NCBI RefSeq assembly: GCF_900105905.1
Contig: NZ_FNSV01000005.1
Span: forward strand, 6,076,001-6,140,000
Direction of reading: 5' to 3'
DNA length: 64,000 bases
Source: Rhodococcus koreensis
GTDB taxonomy: Bacteria; Actinomycetota; Actinomycetes; Mycobacteriales; Mycobacteriaceae
Part shown: positions 17,216-26,084 of the stretch, piece after piece
Layout: each line of letters opens with the position of its first letter
How positions within the stretch are numbered: position 1 is the first letter of the stretch
Position numbers and translations under genes: made by a program
The notes under the pieces: generated by a model
The model's database searches: none
Told to the model about the DNA's origin: nothing
Seen by the model: only the letters and a program-made list of their open reading frames with translations

Positions 17216-18133
17216 ATGACCGACCACGACAACGCCTACGACGGCCTCGTCGACGAAGACAGCCACGGCCAGTGGGCTTTCGGCACCAGCTTCGACGACC
17301 CCCTGGCCGGCGTCGACACCACGGTTCCGGGTGACGTCGACCTTGCCGCCCTGGCCGGATACTGCCTGATGCTCGGCGACGACGCGCTGATCAGCTCGCA
17401 GCGGCTCGCCGAGTGGAGCACGCGCGCACCGGAACTCGAGGAGGAGGTGGCGCTCGCGAACGTCGGCCTCGACCTGCTCGGTCAGGCGCGACTGCTGCTC
17501 GCCCGGGCGGCCGCCGCGGACGCGTCGGTGGTGCCGTTCATTTCGGACACGAGCCCGATTCCCGCCGAGGACGCGCTCGCGTTCTTCCGCGACGAGAACC
17601 GGTTCCGCAACACCCGTCTGGCCGAACTCGACAACGGCGACTTCGCGCAGACCGTTACACGACTGCTGGTCTTCGCCACGTGGCGACTGGCCCTGTTCGA
17701 CCGCCTGCGCACCTCCCGCGACCCCGTTCTCGCGGCGGTCGCGGTGAAGGGCGTCAAGGAACTGACCTACCACCGCGACTACGCCGCCCGGTGGGTGGTG
17801 ACGCTCGGTTGCGGTACGGCGGAGTCGAAGTCGCGCATGGAGGACGCCGTTGCCCGGGTGTGGCCGTACGTCGAGGAACTCTTCACCCCGACGACCGAGG
17901 AACTCGCCCTCGCCGCTGTGGGTGTCGGCGTCGACCCGCGGGACCTCCGCGAGGAATTCGACACCGTCCTCGCCCAGGTGCTCAAGGCCGCGGAACTCAC
18001 CGCCCCCACGGGCCGGACCGTCGGCACCGTCGGCGGCCGAGCCGGACGTCAGGGCCTGCACACCGAGGCCCTCGGACTGCTGCTCGCCGAGATGCAGAGC
18101 GTGGCCCGGGCCCATCCGGAAGGAGTGTGGTGA
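17216..18133 (+). CDS. paaC: Phenylacetyl-CoA epoxidase subunit C
   Basis: 305 residues, about 55 longer than the E. coli subunit because of an N-terminal extension of roughly 45 residues (MTDHDNAYDGLVDEDSHGQW onward). The core has YCLMLGDDALISSQRLAEW, ANVGLDLLGQARLLLARA and KGVKELTYHRDYAARWVVTLGCG, typical of PaaC, which has the di-iron fold without active iron and supports PaaA. The start follows GAGGATGTACCG. It stops 1 nt before paaD. Confidence 0.95.
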   Translation: MTDHDNAYDGLVDEDSHGQWAFGTSFDDPLAGVDTTVPGDVDLAALAGYCLMLGDDALISSQRLAEWSTRAPELEEEVALANVGLDLLGQARLLLARAAAADASVVPFISDTSPIPAEDALAFFRDENRFRNTRLAELDNGDFAQTVTRLLVFATWRLALFDRLRTSRDPVLAAVAVKGVKELTYHRDYAARWVVTLGCGTAESKSRMEDAVARVWPYVEELFTPTTEELALAAVGVGVDPRDLREEFDTVLAQVLKAAELTAPTGRTVGTVGGRAGRQGLHTEALGLLLAEMQSVARAHPEGVW

Positions 18134-18134
18134 C

Positions 18135-18644
18135 ATGACCACCGCAGTGCGCAGCGACGCCCGCCGCCTCGCCGAGTCCGTCCTGGACCCGGAGATGCCG
18201 ATGCTCACGCTCGCCGATCTGGGAGTGCTCCGCGACGTCGAGGAGAACGCCGACGGATCGGTGGTCGTCACGATCACCCCCACCTACTCCGGGTGCCCCG
18301 CCATGGCCACGATGCGCGACGACATCGAGCACATCCTGCAGGACGCCGGCTTCGGCAGCGTCGAGGTCCGGACCGTCCTGTCGCCGCCGTGGAGCACCGA
18401 CTGGATCAGCGACGACGGCCGGCGCAAGCTGCGCGAGAACGGCTACTCGACACCGGGTCCCGCGCCGCTGCGCACGTCCGGGCCCGTCCCGCTGACCCTC
18501 ACCGTCAAGCCGCGGGCCGTCACGTGCCCGGTCTGCCACTCCGCCAACACCCGTCTCGACTCGGAATTCGGGGCGACGCTGTGCAAGGCGCTGTACCGGT
18601 GCCTCGACTGCCTCGAACCCTTCGATCACGTGAAGGAAATCTGA
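18135..18644 (+). CDS. paaD: PaaD, Fe-S assembly/maturation factor of the epoxidase
   Basis: 169 residues starting MTTAVRSDARRLAESVLDPE. Residues 1-100 form the MIP18/DUF59 domain (VLDPEMPMLTLADLGVLRDV, TPTYSGCPAM). The C-terminus has a four-cysteine zinc-like element, CPVCHSANT and CLDCLEPFDH. PaaD is thought to help assemble the iron centres of PaaABCE. It lies between paaC (1 nt) and paaE (2 nt) in the operon. Confidence 0.94.
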   Translation: MTTAVRSDARRLAESVLDPEMPMLTLADLGVLRDVEENADGSVVVTITPTYSGCPAMATMRDDIEHILQDAGFGSVEVRTVLSPPWSTDWISDDGRRKLRENGYSTPGPAPLRTSGPVPLTLTVKPRAVTCPVCHSANTRLDSEFGATLCKALYRCLDCLEPFDHVKEI

Positions 18645-18646
18645 TC

Positions 18647-19744
18647 ATGACCACAGCGGTGTCCCCGAAGCCCGGCGCGGCGTTGCGCAACAGGGCGTTC
18701 CACACGCTCACCGTCGCCGACGTCGAATCCCTCTGCGACGACGCGGTCGCGGTCACGTTCGACGTCCCCGCCGACCTCGCCGACGAGTTCGCGTTCGGCC
18801 CCGGCCAGTCGCTCACCCTGCGGCGCACGATCGACGGCGTCGAGCACCGCCGCTCGTACTCCATCTGCGCGCCTGCCGGTTCGGCGCCGCGGGTCGGTGT
18901 GCGCGAGGTGTCCGACGGCCTGTTCTCGACGTGGCTCGTCCGCGACGTCCGGCCCGGCGACCGGATCGAGGTGCAGGGCCCGAGCGGATCGTTCGTCGCC
19001 GACCCCGAGGCCGGTGGCAGGCACGTGCTGATCGCCGCCGGATCGGGCATCACCCCGATGCTGTCGATCGCCGCGTCGATGCTCGCCAACCCCGAGGCCG
19101 AAGTCGTTCTCCTGTACGGAAACCGGCGCACCCGCTCGGTGATGTTCGCCGAGGAGATCGCCGACCTCAAGGACACGTACGGGTCCCGCTTCGACATCAT
19201 CCACGTCCTGTCCCGCGAGCCCCGCGAGGTGGAACTGTTCACCGGGCGCCTCGACGCCGACCGGTTGCGTGCCCTCTTCACGTCCATCGTGCCGCTCGCC
19301 GACATCGACCACTTCTGGCTCTGCGGCCCGTTCGGGATGGTCACCGACGCCGAGACGGTGCTCGGGGAACTGCAGATCGACAAGAGCCGCGTGCACCACG
19401 AACTGTTCTTCGTCGACGACGTCCCGCCGCCGATGGAGAAGCACCGCGAACCCGGTGTCACCGGGCCGAGCAGCGAGGTGACCCTCGTCCTGGACGGCCG
19501 CTCGACCACCGCGACGTTGCCGCGGGACGAGTCGATCCTCGACGCCGCCGAGAAATACCGCTCCGACCTCCCGTTCGCCTGCAAGGGCGGCGTCTGCGGA
19601 ACGTGCCGCGCCAAGATCACGTGCGGTGACGTGGACATGCGCCGCAACTACGCGCTCGAGGACTACGAGGTCGACTCCGGCTTCGTGCTGACGTGCCAGA
19701 CCTTCCCGGTCAGCGACAACGTGACCGTCGATTTCGACGCCTGA
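18647..19744 (+). CDS. paaE: Phenylacetyl-CoA epoxidase reductase subunit PaaE
   Basis: 365 residues from ATG 18647, 2 nt after the paaD stop. An FNR-type FAD domain is shown by SLTLRRTIDGVEHRRSYSIC, the NAD(P)-binding part by LIAAGSGITPMLSIAASML, and a C-terminal plant-type [2Fe-2S] ferredoxin by CKGGVCGTCRAKITCG with a later Cys (FVLTCQTF). It passes electrons from NADPH to PaaA. An internal linker VTGPSSEVTLVLDGR joins the two modules. Confidence 0.96.
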   Translation: MTTAVSPKPGAALRNRAFHTLTVADVESLCDDAVAVTFDVPADLADEFAFGPGQSLTLRRTIDGVEHRRSYSICAPAGSAPRVGVREVSDGLFSTWLVRDVRPGDRIEVQGPSGSFVADPEAGGRHVLIAAGSGITPMLSIAASMLANPEAEVVLLYGNRRTRSVMFAEEIADLKDTYGSRFDIIHVLSREPREVELFTGRLDADRLRALFTSIVPLADIDHFWLCGPFGMVTDAETVLGELQIDKSRVHHELFFVDDVPPPMEKHREPGVTGPSSEVTLVLDGRSTTATLPRDESILDAAEKYRSDLPFACKGGVCGTCRAKITCGDVDMRRNYALEDYEVDSGFVLTCQTFPVSDNVTVDFDA

Positions 19745-19776
19745 CCTTACCCAGCCCGCCCACCCCGGAGACTAGA

Positions 19777-21075
19777 ATGACCAGTATCGCCACCCCCTCG
19801 CAGGACATCGAGTTCGCCACGCGCGACCGGATCTCGACGCTGCAACTCGAACGTCTGCAGTGGTCACTTCTCCACGCGTACACCAACGTTCCGCATTACC
19901 GGAAGGCGTTCGACGACGCCGGTGTGCACCCGAGCGACCTGAAGGACCTGTCCGATCTGGCGAAGTTCCCGTTCACCGCGAAGGCGGACCTGCGGGCGAA
20001 CTACCCGTTCGGGATGTTCGCGGTGCCGCAGGAGAAGGTCTCCCGCATCCACGCCTCCTCCGGCACCACGGGCAGGCCGACGGTGGTCGGGTACACCGCG
20101 AACGACATCAGCAACTGGGCCGACCTGATCGCCCGGAGCCTGCGGGCCGGTGGCGTGAAACCGTCCGACAAGGTGCACGTCGCGTACGGGTACGGACTGT
20201 TCACCGGCGGCCTCGGCGCGCACTACGGTGCGGAACGGCTGGGCTGCACGGTGATCCCGATGTCCGGGGGCATGACCGACCGCCAGATCCAGCTGATCGA
20301 GGACTTCGAACCCGACGCGATCATGGTGACCCCGTCGTACATGCTCACGATCGTCGACGCGATGATCAAGAAGGGCATCGACCCGTCGAAGACGTCGCTG
20401 CGGACCGGGGTGTTCGGCGCGGAGCCGTGGACCGAGGAGATGCGAACCGAACTCGAGAAGCAGCTGAACATGGACGCCGTCGACATCTACGGACTGTCCG
20501 AGGTGATGGGCCCCGGTGTGGCGATGGAATGCGTCGACACCAAGGACGGCCTGCACATCTGGGAAGACCACTTCTACCCGGAGATCATCGACCCGGTCAC
20601 CGGCGACGTCCTCCCCGACGGCGAGGAGGGCGAACTCGTCTTCACCTCGCTCACCAAGGAGGCCATGCCGATCATCCGGTACCGCACCCGCGACCTCACC
20701 CGCCTGCTGCCGGGCACGGCGCGGTCGGTGCGGCGGATGCAGAAGGTCACCGGGCGCACCGACGACATGATCATCCTGCGCGGGGTGAATCTGTTCCCCA
20801 CCCAGATCGAGGAACTGATCCTCACAATCTCCGCGCTGGCCCCGCAGTTCCAGTGCATCCTCGACCGCCCCGGTAGGATGGACGAACTGACCGTACGAGT
20901 CGAAGCCCGCCCTGACGCGTCCGCCACCGATCACCCCCGTTCCGCCGCCGAACTCCAGAAGCTGGTCAAGAACCGCATCGGAGTGAGCGTGAAGGTGGAT
21001 GTGGTCGCCCCCGGCGCACTGGAGCGGTCGCTCGGCAAGGCACGGCGACTGATCGACAACCGCTCCGCTCTGTGA
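19777..21075 (+). CDS. paaK: Phenylacetate-CoA ligase
   Basis: 432 residues from ATG 19777. AMP-binding hallmarks are IHASSGTTGRPTVVGYT (A3 loop), the catalytic segment VDIYGLSEVMGPGVAMEC and RTDDMIILRGVNLFPTQIE at the hinge, all typical of PaaK. It activates phenylacetate to phenylacetyl-CoA, the entry step. It follows paaE by 32 nt and precedes an AraC-type regulator by 11 nt, so the entry enzyme sits at the end of the epoxidase operon. Confidence 0.95.
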   Translation: MTSIATPSQDIEFATRDRISTLQLERLQWSLLHAYTNVPHYRKAFDDAGVHPSDLKDLSDLAKFPFTAKADLRANYPFGMFAVPQEKVSRIHASSGTTGRPTVVGYTANDISNWADLIARSLRAGGVKPSDKVHVAYGYGLFTGGLGAHYGAERLGCTVIPMSGGMTDRQIQLIEDFEPDAIMVTPSYMLTIVDAMIKKGIDPSKTSLRTGVFGAEPWTEEMRTELEKQLNMDAVDIYGLSEVMGPGVAMECVDTKDGLHIWEDHFYPEIIDPVTGDVLPDGEEGELVFTSLTKEAMPIIRYRTRDLTRLLPGTARSVRRMQKVTGRTDDMIILRGVNLFPTQIEELILTISALAPQFQCILDRPGRMDELTVRVEARPDASATDHPRSAAELQKLVKNRIGVSVKVDVVAPGALERSLGKARRLIDNRSAL

Positions 21076-21086
21076 GGTGATCGAAG

Positions 21087-22049
21087 GTGCGTCTCGGTGG
21101 TGAACACGCGCGTCACGACGACGGCCAGTTCGAACACTGGCGGCAGGCCGTCTCCACGGCGTTCGTCCCACTCGCCGTGGTGTCCACCGCCGAGGACGGC
21201 GAGGCCAGGTTCACCGGGACCCTGCGCACCACCGCGCTCGGCGGACTGCAGCTCAGCGAGGTCGGGGGACGGGCGGTGGACGTCCGGCGGACCCGCACGT
21301 CCATCAAGCGGTCCGACCCCGGCCTGGTGAAGGTGGGCCTGCAACTGTCGGGCCGCGGCGTCATCGTCCAGGATGACCGTGAGGCCGTGCTCGGGCCCGG
21401 CGATTTCGCCGTCTACGACACCAGCAAGCCGTACGACCTGCACTTCGCCGGCGACTTCAGCATGTTCGTGCTGATGTTTCCCCGCGAACTGCTGCGCATA
21501 GCCTCGCGGGAACTGGGCACGGTGTCAGCGCGCCGCATCCGCGGTAGCACCGGGATGGGCGCGCTCGTCTCGCCGTTCCTGACGAACCTCCACCACTCCG
21601 TCGTGACCGGCACGATGCCGACGACCCCCCTCGTCGAGGACGCGGTCGTCGACCTGCTCAGCGCCGCGGTGCAGGCGGAGGCACCGGCCGACGCCACCGC
21701 TCCCGGCGCGACACTGCTGCTCCGTGTGAAGTCGTTCGTCGACGCGCACCTGCACGACCCCGCGCTCGACACCGCCACGGTGGCGTCCCACCACCACGTG
21801 TCGACGCGGCACCTGCAGAAGATGTTCGAGGCGGACGGGCACACAGTGGCCGGGTGGATCCGTCACCGCAGGCTCGAGAAGTGCCGCCGCGATCTCAAGG
21901 ACGTCCGCTTCCGTGGCGAGAGCATCGGAACCATCTGTGCCCGGTACGGTCTCGTCAACTCTTCGCACTTCTCGCGGCTGTTCAAGGACACGTACGGCGT
22001 GTCGCCGCGAGCCTTCCGCGAACAGGAACTCCTGTCGATCAGCGTGTGA
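21087..22049 (+). CDS. AraC family regulator in the paa operon
   Basis: 320 residues starting at GTG 21087 behind GAGGTGATCGAAG. The N-terminal half is the AraC-binding-like (AraC_binding_2) sensor domain, with QLSGRGVIVQDDREAVLGPG. The C-terminal 100 residues carry two helix-turn-helix motifs: ATVASHHHVSTRHLQKMF and ICARYGLVNSSHFSRLFKDTYG. It is probably co-transcribed with paaABCDEK and may activate these or the neighbouring arylacetate genes (inference). It sits where a paaR repressor might be expected, but it is not TetR-like. Confidence 0.88.
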   Translation: MRLGGEHARHDDGQFEHWRQAVSTAFVPLAVVSTAEDGEARFTGTLRTTALGGLQLSEVGGRAVDVRRTRTSIKRSDPGLVKVGLQLSGRGVIVQDDREAVLGPGDFAVYDTSKPYDLHFAGDFSMFVLMFPRELLRIASRELGTVSARRIRGSTGMGALVSPFLTNLHHSVVTGTMPTTPLVEDAVVDLLSAAVQAEAPADATAPGATLLLRVKSFVDAHLHDPALDTATVASHHHVSTRHLQKMFEADGHTVAGWIRHRRLEKCRRDLKDVRFRGESIGTICARYGLVNSSHFSRLFKDTYGVSPRAFREQELLSISV

Positions 22050-22067
22050 GGTCGGCGCCGGCTCCCC

Positions 22068-22113
22068 CACGTGAGTGGGAAAGCGTGCCGGAACACACTT
22101 TCCCACTCACGTG
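22068..22113. terminator. Bidirectional hairpin (dispersed hairpin copy 2)
   Basis: A 46-nt imperfect palindrome with arms starting CACGTGAGTGGGAAAGCGTG and ending CTTTCCCACTCACGTG, located between the convergent AraC gene and the amidase gene. Same length and core (GTGAGTGGnAAAG) as copies at 47639, 58325 and 61054. Confidence 0.75.
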
Positions 22114-22144
22114 CGGAGGGCGACTCGCTCGTCCGTGGGCGTTG

Positions 22145-23416
22145 TCAGAGAACGGATTCCAGCCAGGCGGCCGTGTCGAACAGGCGTTGCTCGGCGCCGG
22201 GGCGCCCGATCAGCTGCAATCCGAGGGGCAGGCCTGCGCTGTCGCGCTTGCCGGGGATGGTGACCACGGGCAGGCCCATCGCCTGCCACGGTCGGCTCAG
22301 CACGGGCGTCCCCGTCGCGTCGTGGCCGCGGGGAGCGGCGCCGAGTGCGGCGGGTCCGAGGACGGCCTCGTCCTCGTCCAGCGCCGCGAGCAGCAACTGC
22401 CGGATTTCGGTGATTCCGGCCAGGGCGGCGCGGTACTGAGCCTCGGTGGTCTGGGCTCCCGCGGTGAACAATTCGGCGAGGGGTGCACTGATCTTGTCGG
22501 GCTGCGCCGCCTCGACGGCGCGTTCCCGGGCGGCGTCGTACGCCATCACCGTGTGGTGGTGTTCCGTCAGCGCCACGACGGCCGCGGCGGCGTCGACCTC
22601 ACGGCATCGAACACCCGCGGACTGCGCGGCACCCGCGGTGGTCCTGAGCGCCGCCGTCATGTCCGGGGACACCTCGCCGAGTTCGAACCCACTCCACAGG
22701 CGGAGCCGGCGCGGCGCGGAAGGCTCGAGAGCGGGCGCCCGGGTGCCGTCGCGCAGCGCCGTCCACGCGAAGTGCAGATCGGACACCGTGCGTGCCAGCA
22801 GCCCCACCGTGTCGAGACGGGGACTCAATCCGGTGATGCCGGCGGTCGAGAGTTCGCCGTGGGCGGTGACGAAACCCGCGACTCCGCAGAACGACGCCGG
22901 CCGGGTCAGCGATCCCGCGGTCTGCGTGCCGAACGCCAGCGGCACCATGCCCGCGGCCACCGCTGCCGCCGAGCCGCTCGACGACCCGCCGGGGGTGTGG
23001 TCCACGGCGCGCGGATTGCGGGTGGGGCCGGGCTTGAAGTACCCGAACTCGGTGGTCACGGTCTTGCCGACCGGGAGCGCGCCGAGTGCGCGCGCACGCG
23101 CCACACAGTCGGCGTCCGTCGCCGCCGGTTCCGCGCTCCGGAGCTCACTGCCGCAGCGCGTCGGCATGCCGGCGACGTCGATCAGATCCTTGACGCCGAC
23201 GGGAACACCCCACAGCACGCTGCCGGGGTCGCTGGATTGGATCCGGGCGGCCGCCGACCGCACCGCGTCGGGATCGAGGTGGGCCCAGGCGCGGATTGCC
23301 GGGTCCTGGTCCGCGATCTGCGCGAGTGCCGCCTCCGCCACGTCGACCGGCGTCGTCGAACCCGCCGACAGCTGTTCGACCAGGTCCCGAAGTGGTGACC
23401 GTAGCTCCGTCTTCAT
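22145..23416 (-). CDS. iacH: Amidase-signature family protein (IacH-like)
   Basis: 423 residues; the ATG at 23416 overlaps the stop of the symporter gene (ATGA). The Ser-cisSer-Lys triad region is visible: GVPVGVKDLIDVAGMPTRCG (Lys) and DHTPGGSSSGSAAAVAAGMV (Ser pair), with FGTQTAGSLTRPASFCGVAG (nucleophile Ser). IacH is the amidase-type gene of indole-3-acetate (iac) clusters, with no settled role. It may hydrolyse an amide such as indole-3-acetamide or an IAA-amino acid conjugate to feed the pathway (inference). It is last in the unit iacG-DUF485-symporter-amidase. Confidence 0.8.
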   Translation of the reverse strand: MKTELRSPLRDLVEQLSAGSTTPVDVAEAALAQIADQDPAIRAWAHLDPDAVRSAAARIQSSDPGSVLWGVPVGVKDLIDVAGMPTRCGSELRSAEPAATDADCVARARALGALPVGKTVTTEFGYFKPGPTRNPRAVDHTPGGSSSGSAAAVAAGMVPLAFGTQTAGSLTRPASFCGVAGFVTAHGELSTAGITGLSPRLDTVGLLARTVSDLHFAWTALRDGTRAPALEPSAPRRLRLWSGFELGEVSPDMTAALRTTAGAAQSAGVRCREVDAAAAVVALTEHHHTVMAYDAARERAVEAAQPDKISAPLAELFTAGAQTTEAQYRAALAGITEIRQLLLAALDEDEAVLGPAALGAAPRGHDATGTPVLSRPWQAMGLPVVTIPGKRDSAGLPLGLQLIGRPGAEQRLFDTAAWLESVL

Positions 23417-24963
23417 TGCATCGCCGCCATCGTGTCGTCGTTCTTCGTCTCGGTCTGTCCGGTGAGCGCCCGGGTGCGCATCACCGAGAAGAGGCGGTCG
23501 GCCCGTGCCTTGGTCTCCCCGGACGGCGCCGACAGCAGTGCGACGACGACGGACACCGCCAGCGAGAGGGGCGCCACGGCGAGTGCCGGGTTCGAGAATC
23601 CGAGGATGGAGTCCGGCCCCTGGACGACCGGGCTGAGCAGGATGACGGTGATCGACAGCACCAGCCCGACGACGATGCCGGAGATGACGGCACGTGCCGT
23701 CATGCGCTTCCAATACATGGTCAGCAGCAGCGCGGGCAGGTTCGCGCACGCGGCGATGGACATTCCCAGCGACGCGAGGAACGCGACGTTCTGCTTCTGC
23801 GCCGCGAACGCGATGGCGACACCGATGACGCAGGTCGCCACGGTCGCGACCCGGGCCGCGCGGTGCTGAGCCTTCGCCGATACCGAACCGTTCCGGATCA
23901 CCTGCCCGTACAGGTCGTGTGCGATCGCACCCGATGTCGCGATCACCAGGCCGGACAGCGCGGCCAGAATGGTCACGAACGCCACGGCCGCGACGAACGC
24001 CAGCAGCACTCCGCCGCCGACGGTTTCCGCGAGCTGCGCGACCGCGAGGTTGCCGCCGCGGTTCTCGGACTTGATCACCTCGACCCCGACCAGCTTGGCG
24101 GCGCCGTAGCCGAGCACGGGAACGAGGAGGTAGAACGCGAAGAAGATCCAGATCGCCGTGTAGGCGGACGTTCTCGCCTGCCTCGCGTCCGGGACGGTGA
24201 GGAATCGGATCATGACGTGCGGCAGGCCGAGCACGCCGAGAACGAGCCCGACGGTCTGCGACAACTGGTCGAACGACGCCGCGCCCGACGTGCGCTGCGG
24301 TGCGACGAACGACTGACCGAATTCGGCGAGCGCGGTGCTGAACGGGCCGAAGGGGTTGAAGTCGAAGCGCACGAGCACGAGAACGAACAGCACGACGGCG
24401 CACACCATGAGCAGACCGGTCTTGATGATCTGGATCCAGCTGGTGGCGAGCATCCCGCCGACGAGCGTGTATGCGGTGGTGAGTGTTCCGATGATCAGCA
24501 CGGCCACCGCGTAGTCGAGGTCGAACAGCAGCGACACCAGCAGTGCGGCGCCGACCAACTGCGACACGAGATAGACCACGCTGATCACCACGGTGCTGAG
24601 CGCCATCATCGAGCGCACGTCCTTGCCGGGGAAGCGGGTGGCGAGGACATCCGCCAGCGTGAAGCGGCCGAGGTTGCGCAGCGGTTCGGCGATCAGCAGC
24701 ATCGCGAGAACGAACGCGACGGGCACGAAGACCGCGAGATAGAACCCGTTGAAACCGGTCAGGGCGATCGCACCGGTGACGCCGAGAAACGAGGCGGCAG
24801 AGATGAAGTCGCCGGCGATCGCGACACCGTTCTGGCGACCGGTGAGGCTGCCGCCCGCGACGTAGTGATCGGCCGCCGACTTGTTCCGCTTGGACGCCCA
24901 CGCGGTGATCATCAGGGTGACGGCGACGAGCGCCGCGAAGAGTGACGCAGAGACGAGGTTCAC
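23413..24963 (-). CDS. Sodium:solute symporter (SSS family), probable arylacetate importer
   Basis: 516 residues starting at GTG 24963 behind AAAGGATAACG. At least twelve hydrophobic helices are apparent, with SSS signatures GGSLTGRQNGVAIAGDFISA near the N-terminus and GFNGFYLAVFVPVAFVLAML. Relatives such as ActP and PaaL import acetate or phenylacetate with Na+. It is preceded by a DUF485 protein, the usual partner (YjcH-ActP arrangement), and followed by the amidase with a 4-nt overlap. The position inside an iac-type operon and next to the paa genes points to uptake of indole-3-acetate or phenylacetate (inference). Confidence 0.88.
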   Translation of the reverse strand: MNLVSASLFAALVAVTLMITAWASKRNKSAADHYVAGGSLTGRQNGVAIAGDFISAASFLGVTGAIALTGFNGFYLAVFVPVAFVLAMLLIAEPLRNLGRFTLADVLATRFPGKDVRSMMALSTVVISVVYLVSQLVGAALLVSLLFDLDYAVAVLIIGTLTTAYTLVGGMLATSWIQIIKTGLLMVCAVVLFVLVLVRFDFNPFGPFSTALAEFGQSFVAPQRTSGAASFDQLSQTVGLVLGVLGLPHVMIRFLTVPDARQARTSAYTAIWIFFAFYLLVPVLGYGAAKLVGVEVIKSENRGGNLAVAQLAETVGGGVLLAFVAAVAFVTILAALSGLVIATSGAIAHDLYGQVIRNGSVSAKAQHRAARVATVATCVIGVAIAFAAQKQNVAFLASLGMSIAACANLPALLLTMYWKRMTARAVISGIVVGLVLSITVILLSPVVQGPDSILGFSNPALAVAPLSLAVSVVVALLSAPSGETKARADRLFSVMRTRALTGQTETKNDDTMAAMQ

Positions 24964-24969
24964 GGCGCG

Positions 24970-25263
24970 TTATCCTTTCGTCCGCGATGCGGTTCGGGCG
25001 TCGAGTTCGGCGGCACGCGCCATGTAGTACCGGGCCACGACGATGGCGACGGCGAATTGCGCGACTGCGTAGAGCCACGCCACGGTGACACCGCTGAACA
25101 CGACGCCGTCCAGCAGTGAGGTGAACCCGCCGAGGATCGGCAGGGGCAGGAACAGTGCGAGGACCAGGGCGCTGAGACGAAACGTCAGGGCGGCACGGGT
25201 ATCTGCGAGCTCCTGCAGGTCGGAATCCTGCGGGAGCCCTTCTCGAGGTGGCGAGGTGTCCAT
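24970..25263 (-). CDS. DUF485 membrane protein, partner of the symporter
   Basis: 97 residues with two transmembrane helices (LVLALFLPLPILGGFTSLLD and GVTVAWLYAVAQFAVAIVVA) and a charged tail ending ARTASRTKG. This is the DUF485/YjcH family, regularly encoded upstream of acetate-type SSS symporters. It starts 2 nt after the flavin reductase gene and ends 6 nt before the symporter start. Function is inferred from pairing: an accessory or regulatory subunit. Confidence 0.85.
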   Translation of the reverse strand: MDTSPPREGLPQDSDLQELADTRAALTFRLSALVLALFLPLPILGGFTSLLDGVVFSGVTVAWLYAVAQFAVAIVVARYYMARAAELDARTASRTKG

Positions 25264-25265
25264 GT

Positions 25266-25859
25266 CTATCTACCTCCGGCTGCGGTGGGGACGAGGGCGG
25301 GTGTCACGGTGATCGGATCGGACCATTCGTCGTAGAACAGCCAGTCGGGGGACTCGACCGGGACCGACAATCGGTGGAACTTGCGCTGGAAGTAGACGAG
25401 GCTGTCGCCCTGTTCGCGTGTGCGGACGCGGTCGAGTTCGATGAACATCACCGAATGCGATCCCATTGTCTTGATGTCGGCGATCCGGCCCGCGAGCACC
25501 ACATGGGCGGCGCGCAGGATCGGGACACCGTCGCCGGTGTCCTCCTCCCAGATGTCCCACTGGAAGCGGTCCGCCATCGCTACTTTCGTCGCGCCCGCGA
25601 AATGCATGGCCAGCTCTTCGTCGTCGCCGGCGAGCACGTTGATGCCGACCCGGCCATTTTCCCGGAATACGTTGTGCATCGCGCTGTTCTGATTCACGCA
25701 CACGAGCGCCGTAGGAGGGGAGTCGGTCACCGAGCAGACCGCGGTGACGGTCATTCCGCAGCGCCCGGCGGGGCCGTCGGTCGTCACGACGTTGACCGCG
25801 GCGGGCAGATTCGCCATGGCGGTGCGGAAATTCAGTTGCATGGGAGTGAGTTCGGGCAT
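25266..25859 (-). CDS. iacG: Flavin reductase (IacG/HpaC-like)
   Basis: 197 residues from the ATG at 25859, behind GGAGG. The flavin-reductase-like fold is shown by FRTAMANLPAAVNVVTTDGP, GMTVTAVCSVTDSPPTALVC and RVGINVLAGDDEELAMHFAG. These NAD(P)H:FMN/FAD reductases supply reduced flavin to a two-component monooxygenase, here most likely IacA encoded at 31190. It is the first gene of the operon that continues into DUF485, symporter and amidase. A motif shared with the iacA promoter lies about 135 nt upstream of the start (25994-26012). Confidence 0.85.
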   Translation of the reverse strand: MPELTPMQLNFRTAMANLPAAVNVVTTDGPAGRCGMTVTAVCSVTDSPPTALVCVNQNSAMHNVFRENGRVGINVLAGDDEELAMHFAGATKVAMADRFQWDIWEEDTGDGVPILRAAHVVLAGRIADIKTMGSHSVMFIELDRVRTREQGDSLVYFQRKFHRLSVPVESPDWLFYDEWSDPITVTPALVPTAAGGR

Positions 25860-25993
25860 TTTCAGCCTCCGTGAGTCGGAACGGGAAGTCGTGTCACCAC
25901 GTGGCGCCGGCGATCCTGCAAAGAAGGATATGACGTGCTCGTGCGCTGGAACATTGGCGGCGACGCTACTTTCTCGCAGGAAGTCGCGTATCC

Positions 25994-26012
25994 GGGTAGG
26001 GGATTTCTTCAG
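25994..26012 (+). promoter_or_regulatory. Candidate response-regulator box shared with the iacA promoter
   Basis: GGGTAGGGGATTTCTTCAG here matches 14 of 19 positions of CGATAGGGAATTCCTTTAG, read on the minus strand at 32482-32500. Each copy lies about 130 nt upstream of a leftward iac operon start (iacG, iacA). It could be the binding site of the FixJ-type regulator (inference). The rest of the 225-nt gap between iacG and the regulator gene shows no clear repeat. Confidence 0.35.
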
Positions 26013-26084
26013 TTGCCTATCGCTTCCGTTACGGTCGGTGTTGACTGGACGGGGAAGCAAGCCATCTGTGCGAGGCAGGATTCG

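Noticed and set aside
23296..24945. 549-residue acidic/basic frame on the plus strand
   Set aside because: Antisense shadow of the symporter, rich in Glu, Asp, Arg and His with no fold-like pattern.
23417..25078. Upstream extension of the amidase frame to about 977 residues
   Set aside because: The upstream part is an out-of-frame shadow of the symporter gene; the amidase begins at 23416 with an ATGA overlap.
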